Below the pieces are notes generated by a model, which saw nothing but the letters and a program-made list of their open reading frames with translations, was not told the DNA's origin and searched no databases. A DNA stretch of 6,816 nucleotides from a bacterium (GTDB taxonomy: Bacteria > UBP14 > UBA6098 > B30-G16): positions 1-6,816 of the forward strand of contig QNEG01000079.1 in NCBI GenBank assembly GCA_003645115.1. The letters are read 5' to 3'. Positions within the stretch are counted from its first letter, which is position 1; each line of letters starts with the position of its first letter. The position numbers were made by a program, and so were the translations under genes. Positions 1 through 5,208 of this stretch are shown here, one piece after another.

Positions 1-17
1 GATTTATATATCGTCTT

Positions 18-1361
18 TTATTCCTGCGTTTGCGAACTGGCGCCCAGTCGAGCAATTTTTCCTTCGGGGTCATCCAGCCCAGCAAATCCGTTTCGAGTAT
101 CATATATCAAATTTGCATTCTCCAGTATCCATTCATAATCGTATTCGGAATGGTCAGTGATGAGTATAACTATATCTGTCGATTTCAACAATTCCTCGGA
201 AAGTTCTGCGGATTGGATTTCGCCATCTCCCCAGCGCAATATTGGTATATATGGGTCGTTGTAGATAATGTTTGCGCCCCAGTGAATCAATGATTTCATT
301 ACCTGCAGAGCTGGCGATTCTCGCACATCGGAAATATCCGGTTTGTAAGCTACCCCCAGAATAAGCACGCTGGAACCATTTAATTGTTTGTTATGACGAT
401 TTAAATGTTTTACTACACCTTGGACCACAAATGAAGGCATACAATAATTTACCTCGCCAGCGAGTTCGATAAAATGTGCGTAGAAATTAAGTGATTTCAG
501 TTTCCATGCGAGATAATGCGGGTCGATAGGGATACAATGTCCGCCCACTCCGGGACCAGGATAAAACGGCATAAATCCGAATGGTTTGGTGGATGCTGCT
601 TCTATAACCTCCCAGACATCCACTCCCAACCGTTCGCAAATCATCGCCATTTCGTTCACCAGAGCGATGTTCACCGAGCGAAAAGTGTTCTCCAGCAATT
701 TCACCATCTCTGCTGTCGCCGGAGATGAAACCGGTATTACTTTATCCAGAAAAGTCAAATACAGTGCGCAAGCGATATTAGTGCAATCTTGTGTGATTCC
801 GCCCACTACTTTTGGTGTATTGCCGGTATGATATCGTGGGTTCCCAGGATCCACTCGCTCGGGAGAAAATGCCACGAATACATCCTCGCCGATTTTAAAA
901 CCAGCATCTAAAAATTTCTGCCCGATTAATTCCTGTGTGGTGCCTGGATAAGTAGTGCTCTCGAGTATCACTAATACTCCATCGCCGATATGAGCCAATA
1001 TCTTTCCCATAGCATCCTCGATATATGACATATCTGGTTCTTTAAATCGAGATAACGGTGTGGGAACGCATATTAAAATTATATCGTCATTGGAGATTAT
1101 TGCAGGATCAGTGGAGGGCAAAAATGTCCCCTTATCGATGTTTTTCCTAACCGCTTCCGATGGCACATCGTCCACATCGGATTCACCACGAGACAATAGT
1201 TCCACCTTTTTTTCGCTAACATCGTATCCATCGACGAAAAATCCAGCCTGGCAAAATTCTATTGCCAGTGGTAGTCCCACATATCCGAGTCCTATTATTC
1301 CAATTCGCGCACTGCGGGATTCCAGTTTCTTTAATAGTGCATTTACTTTTTGATTTGACAT
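18..1361 (-). CDS. wbpA: UDP-N-acetyl-D-glucosamine 6-dehydrogenase (WbpA-type nucleotide sugar dehydrogenase)
   Basis: This 447-residue cytoplasmic enzyme should oxidise C6 of a UDP-N-acetylhexosamine to the uronic acid with two NAD+, supplying precursors for O-antigen, capsule or another surface glycan. The N-terminal Rossmann fold shows GLGYVGL (24-30), then CVPTP (98-102), ESTTYPGTT (134-142) and FSPERVDPGN (165-174). The central domain has K221 and ENTFR (224-228). The catalytic loop GPGVGGHCIPIDP (269-281) carries the nucleophile Cys276. The C-terminal UDP-binding domain has GVAYKPDISDVRESP (336-350) and TDHSEYD (402-408). The GGHC loop with STKPFGF (257-263) marks the UDP-GlcNAc/GalNAc branch; UDP-glucose dehydrogenases typically have GGSCFPKD. 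Length is normal for the family and all catalytic motifs are present. The ATG follows a strong ribosome site. GlcNAc versus GalNAc specificity cannot be decided. Any partner glycan genes would lie beyond the left edge, since the gene to its right is divergent. Confidence 0.
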   Translation of the reverse strand: MSNQKVNALLKKLESRSARIGIIGLGYVGLPLAIEFCQAGFFVDGYDVSEKKVELLSRGESDVDDVPSEAVRKNIDKGTFLPSTDPAIISNDDIILICVPTPLSRFKEPDMSYIEDAMGKILAHIGDGVLVILESTTYPGTTQELIGQKFLDAGFKIGEDVFVAFSPERVDPGNPRYHTGNTPKVVGGITQDCTNIACALYLTFLDKVIPVSSPATAEMVKLLENTFRSVNIALVNEMAMICERLGVDVWEVIEAASTKPFGFMPFYPGPGVGGHCIPIDPHYLAWKLKSLNFYAHFIELAGEVNYCMPSFVVQGVVKHLNRHNKQLNGSSVLILGVAYKPDISDVRESPALQVMKSLIHWGANIIYNDPYIPILRWGDGEIQSAELSEELLKSTDIVILITDHSEYDYEWILENANLIYDTRNGFAGLDDPEGKIARLGASSQTQE

Positions 1362-1365
1362 CTAA

Positions 1366-1372
1366 CTCCTCC
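1366..1372 (-). promoter_or_regulatory. Ribosome binding site of wbpA
   Basis: Read on the minus strand this is GGAGGAG, ending four bases before the ATG at 1361. It is a near-perfect Shine-Dalgarno sequence and supports that start codon. It shows that the organism uses anti-Shine-Dalgarno pairing, which makes its absence in front of tilS notable. Confidence 0.
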
Positions 1373-1390
1373 AAATTTTTTATGACCAAA

Positions 1391-1419
1391 AATCTACATA
1401 ATAGTTCAAAATAAGTCAA
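1391..1419 (-). promoter_or_regulatory. Putative sigma70-type promoter of wbpA
   Basis: On the minus strand a -35 hexamer TTGACT (1414-1419) is followed after 17 bases by TAGATT (1391-1396), matching the consensus at 5/6 and 4/6 positions with ideal spacing. Transcription would begin near 1384, giving a leader of roughly 20 bases that contains the GGAGGAG site. This is assigned by pattern only; AT-rich DNA gives chance matches. Confidence 0.
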
Positions 1420-1471
1420 GCTTTGCTTATATTAAAATCTAATATAATTTTGTTTCCGCATTAAACTATAA

Positions 1472-1500
1472 TTGACCTTTATCGGTTAAGCTATTATAAT
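1472..1500 (+). promoter_or_regulatory. Strong sigma70-type promoter of the tilS operon
   Basis: TTGACC (1472-1477) and a perfect TATAAT (1495-1500) are separated by exactly 17 bases, 11 of 12 consensus positions. Initiation usually falls about 7 bases after the -10 box, near 1507, only a few bases before the tilS ATG at 1510. The transcript would therefore be leaderless or nearly so. Two more perfect TATAAT hexamers lie upstream at 1443-1448 and 1467-1472, but neither has a recognisable -35 box at proper spacing. Confidence 0.
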
Positions 1501-1509
1501 TTAAGTAAT

Positions 1510-2937
1510 ATGTTGGAAAACGATAGAGAAATATTAGAAAAAATCGAAAATTTTGCTCTCGAACATAATATGTGGGGTCACCATACTACCATTATATGTG
1601 CTGTTTCTGGTGGAAGTGATTCTATATTTATGCTTTGTGCGTTGAAAGAACTTTCTGAATTTCACGAATTTAAACTGCGTGCACTTCACATAAATCATCT
1701 GCTTCGCGGTCGGGAATCCGAAGGTGACCAAATGCTTGTGGAATCCATTTGCCAAGATTGGGAAATCCCATTAGATGTATATCGATTGGATATCGCAAAA
1801 ATCGCAAAGGACACTAAATTAGGAATCGAAGAAACTGCTCGAAATCAGAGAAGAAAAATTTATAATCGAGTGGCTGAAGAATATGGTGGAATAGTCGCAT
1901 TGGGTCATACTGCCGACGATGTGGTGGAAACATTTTTGTTCAATTTATTTCGCGGAACCGGAATAAGAGGACTCGCAGAAATGGAACCAAAAACTGGGAT
2001 TATAATTCGTCCCATTTTACAAATCTGGCATAATCAGGCTCGAAATATACTCGGTAAGATGAATATTCCCTGGCGATATGATTCATCCAATAGAGACCTT
2101 TCATTTTCTCGCAATAAAATTCGGCATAAACTGCTGCCATTTATTAGAGCCAATTTCGGCGAGGAAAGTATAACGCACATAAAATCGGCTTCCGCTATGA
2201 TTAGAATGACCAAGCACGCGCTGGAACGATATTTCAGGATGCATTACGATAGTGCATTTATCGGCAAAAGCGGACGAATAATTGCATTCCATACAAAATA
2301 TGCACTGGAAGACCCATTCACATTCGGTGAATTACTTCGACAGGCACTACCACAACTGGATATCGGGTTGAAAGGGTTCTCTCGTCAGCGAGTGGACAGA
2401 TTGTTCGATGCACTATTACGAACTCGACCGGATAGTAAAATATCCATTTATAGCGGCGCATTCGCTGTCAAATTTGGCAATTGTCTAATAATTACAGACC
2501 ACAAACCGATTCAGACAATTAGTTGCCCCATTGCTGAAAATGATGAATTGCAGTTGTCCGATGAACTGGGCAAAATCGAGACAGAAGTAGTATCTCCGCC
2601 GGCACTGGAAGCGCTTTTACAACATTCTTCACTGGAAGCATTTATCGATTATCGAGGACAGCAAATCGAGATAAAACCCTATCATAGCAATATGTATTTC
2701 AAACCGCTGGGTGGAGCATCTATTAAGTTATCTTCATTTCTTAAAAGTCGTAGAGTTCCCGCTATATTTCGTAGAGCGCTTCCTTTCATCTTTGTGGATA
2801 ATAAGCTCGCCTGGGTAGGTGGAGTAGAGATATCCGAGCAGGTTAAAATCACCACGAATACTAAACAAGCATTGCATATAAAATGGACAGGCAATTTTCC
2901 TGAAATACTCGTGAAATCGACTGAAGGAACTAAATGA
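1510..2937 (+). CDS. tilS: tRNA(Ile)-lysidine synthase TilS
   Basis: TilS uses ATP and lysine to convert C34 of the CAU-anticodon tRNA-Ile to lysidine, switching it from Met/AUG to Ile/AUA decoding; it is cytoplasmic and usually essential. The 475-residue length suits the long form with a C-terminal domain. Visible motifs are the PP-loop SGGSDS (33-38), HINHLLRG (60-67), EETARNQRRKIY (107-118), GHTADDVVETFLFNLFRGTGIRGL (132-155) and the tRNA-contacting region around RYDSSNRD (189-196) and RNKIRHKLLP (201-210). Roughly residues 385-470 match the TilS_C domain, with FKPLGG, a basic LKSRRVP segment and WVGGVEIS. The start at 1510 keeps the usual N-terminal helix before the PP-loop; a later ATG at 1570 would remove it. 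No Shine-Dalgarno is visible before either start. First gene of an operon; its stop overlaps the next start as ATGA. AUA codons are frequent in this window, consistent with a need for lysidine. Confidence 0.
   Translation: MLENDREILEKIENFALEHNMWGHHTTIICAVSGGSDSIFMLCALKELSEFHEFKLRALHINHLLRGRESEGDQMLVESICQDWEIPLDVYRLDIAKIAKDTKLGIEETARNQRRKIYNRVAEEYGGIVALGHTADDVVETFLFNLFRGTGIRGLAEMEPKTGIIIRPILQIWHNQARNILGKMNIPWRYDSSNRDLSFSRNKIRHKLLPFIRANFGEESITHIKSASAMIRMTKHALERYFRMHYDSAFIGKSGRIIAFHTKYALEDPFTFGELLRQALPQLDIGLKGFSRQRVDRLFDALLRTRPDSKISIYSGAFAVKFGNCLIITDHKPIQTISCPIAENDELQLSDELGKIETEVVSPPALEALLQHSSLEAFIDYRGQQIEIKPYHSNMYFKPLGGASIKLSSFLKSRRVPAIFRRALPFIFVDNKLAWVGGVEISEQVKITTNTKQALHIKWTGNFPEILVKSTEGTK
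2924..2928 (+). promoter_or_regulatory. Ribosome binding site of the first DUF21 gene, inside tilS
   Basis: AAGGA lies five bases before the ATG at 2934, within the last codons of tilS. Together with the ATGA stop/start overlap it supports this start codon and implies translational coupling to tilS. Confidence 0.
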
Positions 2938-3899
2938 TATATATATTACAAATAGCGATATTACTTATTTTATTGTGTTTATCTGCCATCTTTTCCGGTT
3001 CGGAGACCGCTTTTTTCTCCATCTCTCCTATGCACAAAGAAAGAATTAGATATCGTGGCGATAATCGTTCTCGAGGTGTATTGAATCTATTGAAAACCCC
3101 TTCTCGCCTGCTGGTGACCATTTTATCGGGGAATATGCTGGTCAATATCGCTGCTACCTCGATTGTAACTGTATTTTTCGCACGAGTGTTCCCAGGAAAA
3201 GGTGCGGTATATGCTATACCGATTATGACAATATTACTATTATTATTCGGGGAGATAACCCCGAAAGTGATTGCTGCTCGATGGAATATGATTTTCGCTC
3301 GCACCACTACTCCAATCCTGAAAAGTGCTATAAATATATTGTATCCGATAATATTTCTGCTGGAAAAACTCAGTTCTGCGATAGGTTCCAAAATGTTAGC
3401 AAAGGAAGAACTTACCGAGGCTGATTTGCGTGCGATGCTGGATATACTTCGCCGCAGCGGAAACTGGCAACCAGAACTAATTACCGCATTGCTCGGCACT
3501 ATGGAATTAGATAGAATCTCTATATTACGATTTATTATACCTCGCCATAAATGGAATGTAGCTAACTGTGGCGCATCGGCAGGAGAACTTCGACGAAAAT
3601 TCGACCCGCAATGCGGAGATGTAGTGGTAATATTCGATGGTAATGAAATTTGTGGGATATTGGAACCGGAAGATTTGTTAGGCATTCCCGATGATGCGGT
3701 GGGTGATGAAAATGCACTACCGCCGGTGCTTATCAATTCGAATACTTCGTCTAGTAGTCTGCTGGAAACATTGGTAGGAACTGGAATACGATGGGCGGTC
3801 GTCGTTGATGATGATAATGAACCAATCGGATTGGTGGGAACGGAAAATGTCCTATCGGCATTAGTGGCTGAGGAAACTATCGGAGAATTATATGATTAG
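2934..3899 (+). CDS. CNNM/CorC-family (DUF21) membrane protein with CBS pair, short form
   Basis: This 321-residue inner-membrane protein belongs to the CNNM/CorC (HlyC/CorC, TlyC-like) family, linked to Mg2+ export or Mg2+ homeostasis. The DUF21 domain covers about residues 1-150, with hydrophobic segments near 2-22, 58-82, 92-113 and 127-147. It keeps the conserved polar motifs SGSETAFFS (21-29), GNMLVN (66-71) and FGEITPK (105-111), where family structures place the ion site between membrane helices. A helical linker (LTEADLRAMLDIL, 160-172; MELDRISILRFIIPR, 190-204) leads to two CBS domains at about 205-250 and 265-315, the likely ATP-Mg2+ sensing module. The protein stops there; the CorC_HlyC C-terminal domain seen in many relatives is absent, though the next gene has one. 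It overlaps tilS by 4 bases and the next gene by 8. The family call is firm; the transported ion is inferred from the family. Older annotations calling such proteins hemolysins are probably misleading. Confidence 0.
   Translation: MIYILQIAILLILLCLSAIFSGSETAFFSISPMHKERIRYRGDNRSRGVLNLLKTPSRLLVTILSGNMLVNIAATSIVTVFFARVFPGKGAVYAIPIMTILLLLFGEITPKVIAARWNMIFARTTTPILKSAINILYPIIFLLEKLSSAIGSKMLAKEELTEADLRAMLDILRRSGNWQPELITALLGTMELDRISILRFIIPRHKWNVANCGASAGELRRKFDPQCGDVVVIFDGNEICGILEPEDLLGIPDDAVGDENALPPVLINSNTSSSSLLETLVGTGIRWAVVVDDDNEPIGLVGTENVLSALVAEETIGELYD
3882..3885 (+). promoter_or_regulatory. Ribosome binding site of the second DUF21 gene
   Basis: GGAG (GGAGA with the next base) lies six bases before the ATG at 3892, inside the end of the preceding gene. 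It supports the start that overlaps the upstream stop codon by 8 bases, an arrangement typical of coupled translation. Confidence 0.
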
Positions 3900-5058
3900 T
3901 TTGGGACTAATAATAATCGGCTTGATATTCACTGCGTTTTTCGCAGGGACAGAAACAGCCTTTGTTTCCAGATTGTATAAGAAATCATCTGGATTGGTTG
4001 AATGGTGGCAACAACGACCAGAAAAATTACTCGCCACAACACTGGTGGGAACAAATATCGCAATTGTGATATCAGCATCGGTAGCCACAGAATTGGCGAT
4101 GGAAATATTGGGCACATATAGCGAATTATATATCACTATCGGGATAAGCATAATCGCTCTCTTTTTCTGCGAAATAATTCCGAAATCGCTGGCATTGGAA
4201 TATTCATCGATGTGGACAAAAAAATCCGCCGGATTATTGATGCTGTTCTATATAATAGCTTATCCTATAATTACTGTGATTACCGCTTTTGCCAGAAGTA
4301 TTACATCTCTTTTAGAGAAATTAGGCGAAGAAAAAACTCCACAACCGGTGGAATTGTTGGAGGTGCTTCGAAAACCATTGCACGGATTGGACACTGGAAG
4401 ATTATTGACCATATTGCTTTTTCTCAGATTTGCCGGTAGAAGAATAATCGACCTAATGTTACCTATATCTGTGGCGAGCACAGTAAATATCGGAGAAAAA
4501 GCAGAAATAGTGCATAATATATTACAAAAAGGATTCCCCTATGTAGTGGTGAAGGATGATGATGACAAAATTGTGGGTGTCCTCGATAGCACATTGGCTG
4601 GAAAAATTTCTCCACATAAAAAAATTACCAAAGAACATATTTCCACATTGTTCGTTCCGGAGAGCAAGGATGCTGGTGAATTCCTGCGCGAGATAATCAA
4701 AATCGGTAATAATCCTGCATTGGTAGTAAATGAACACGGAGAAATAACCGGAGTTATCGGTGGTGAGCCATTATTAGAAAAAATGCTTCGCACCAGAGAA
4801 ATTCCCGCCAGAAAGACACTCGAACTACCTAACTCTAGTGTGATTATCAACGCCAATACAACTATAGAAAGATTCGAGATGATGACCGGATTGGAAGTCC
4901 CAAAGGGACAGTATCAAACTATAGGCGGATTCGTGGAAGAGATACTGCACAATATTCCAAAACCAGGTGAGGAATTGGAATGGGAATTTTTAAAATTCAA
5001 AATCCTATCCGCCGATAAAACCAGAATCTATCGGATAAAAATTACCAGAATCAAATAA
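3892..5058 (+). CDS. CNNM/CorC-family (DUF21) membrane protein with CBS pair and CorC_HlyC domain, divergent paralogue
   Basis: This 388-residue membrane protein is a second, different member of the CNNM/CorC family. The DUF21 domain (about 1-145) has hydrophobic segments near 2-20, 48-66, 78-97 and 112-135. Its motifs depart from its neighbour's: FAGTETAF (17-24) instead of SGSETAF, GTNIAIV (53-59) instead of GNMLVNI, and FCEIIPK (92-98) instead of FGEITPK; the motif glutamates (E21, E94) remain. The linker before the CBS domains is also degenerate, with GRRIIDLMLPI (182-192) where most members have M-x-PR. CBS repeats lie at about 193-240 and 253-298. Residues about 308-388 form a CorC_HlyC domain, recognisable from the central TIGGFVEEILHNIPKPGEELE (343-363). 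Likely partner of the protein encoded just upstream, possibly as a heterodimer in Mg2+ transport or sensing. Family membership is clear; whether it conducts ions itself is doubtful. It is the last gene of the operon; no terminator hairpin follows. Confidence 0.
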   Translation: MISLGLIIIGLIFTAFFAGTETAFVSRLYKKSSGLVEWWQQRPEKLLATTLVGTNIAIVISASVATELAMEILGTYSELYITIGISIIALFFCEIIPKSLALEYSSMWTKKSAGLLMLFYIIAYPIITVITAFARSITSLLEKLGEEKTPQPVELLEVLRKPLHGLDTGRLLTILLFLRFAGRRIIDLMLPISVASTVNIGEKAEIVHNILQKGFPYVVVKDDDDKIVGVLDSTLAGKISPHKKITKEHISTLFVPESKDAGEFLREIIKIGNNPALVVNEHGEITGVIGGEPLLEKMLRTREIPARKTLELPNSSVIINANTTIERFEMMTGLEVPKGQYQTIGGFVEEILHNIPKPGEELEWEFLKFKILSADKTRIYRIKITRIK

Positions 5059-5208
5059 TACTGCCATTATCATACGATTGCGATATTTAGCTCGTAGATG
5101 AAAATGTAAATATCAGATTGGAATGAAGATAAATTCCTTGCGAATGTATCTAATTCTGTCTAACTTATTTTTCTTATTAGTAATTAACCATAAGCAGGAG
5201 GGTATAAA
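5059..5208 (+). promoter_or_regulatory. Intergenic region upstream of pruA, presumed promoter
   Basis: This 150-base AT-rich gap separates the tilS operon from pruA. No GC-rich hairpin followed by a T run is present, so a rho-independent terminator is not supported. No convincing promoter pair stands out; the best candidate, TTGCGA (5138-5143) with TAACTT (5161-5166) at 17 bases, has a poor -10 box. Two weak inverted repeats occur: GGAAT/ATTCC (5120-5124, 5133-5137) and CTTAT/ATAAG (5173-5177, 5190-5194), the latter just before the ribosome site. Either could be chance. Promoter presence is inferred from gap length and the independent function of pruA. Confidence 0.
5196..5202 (+). promoter_or_regulatory. 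Ribosome binding site of pruA
   Basis: AGGAGGG sits six bases before the ATG at 5209, a strong Shine-Dalgarno site that fixes the pruA start and suggests high translation. Confidence 0.

Noticed and set aside
1418..1428. Small palindrome AAGC-TTT-GCTT in the divergent intergenic region, considered as an operator or terminator.
   Set aside because: Only four base pairs, overlapping the minus-strand -35 box by chance-level symmetry, and without a T run; too short to support a function.
2930..3736. A 268-codon open frame on the minus strand, antisense to the first DUF21 gene.
   Set aside because: It lies almost wholly opposite a clear family member with intact motifs, its product is low-complexity (Ser, Ile, Asn rich) with no recognisable domain, and there is no separate gene context. 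It is a shadow of the sense codon usage.
5120..5137. GGAAT/ATTCC inverted repeat after the operon, considered as a terminator.
   Set aside because: Five AT-rich pairs with an 8-base loop and no following T run; too weak for rho-independent termination.
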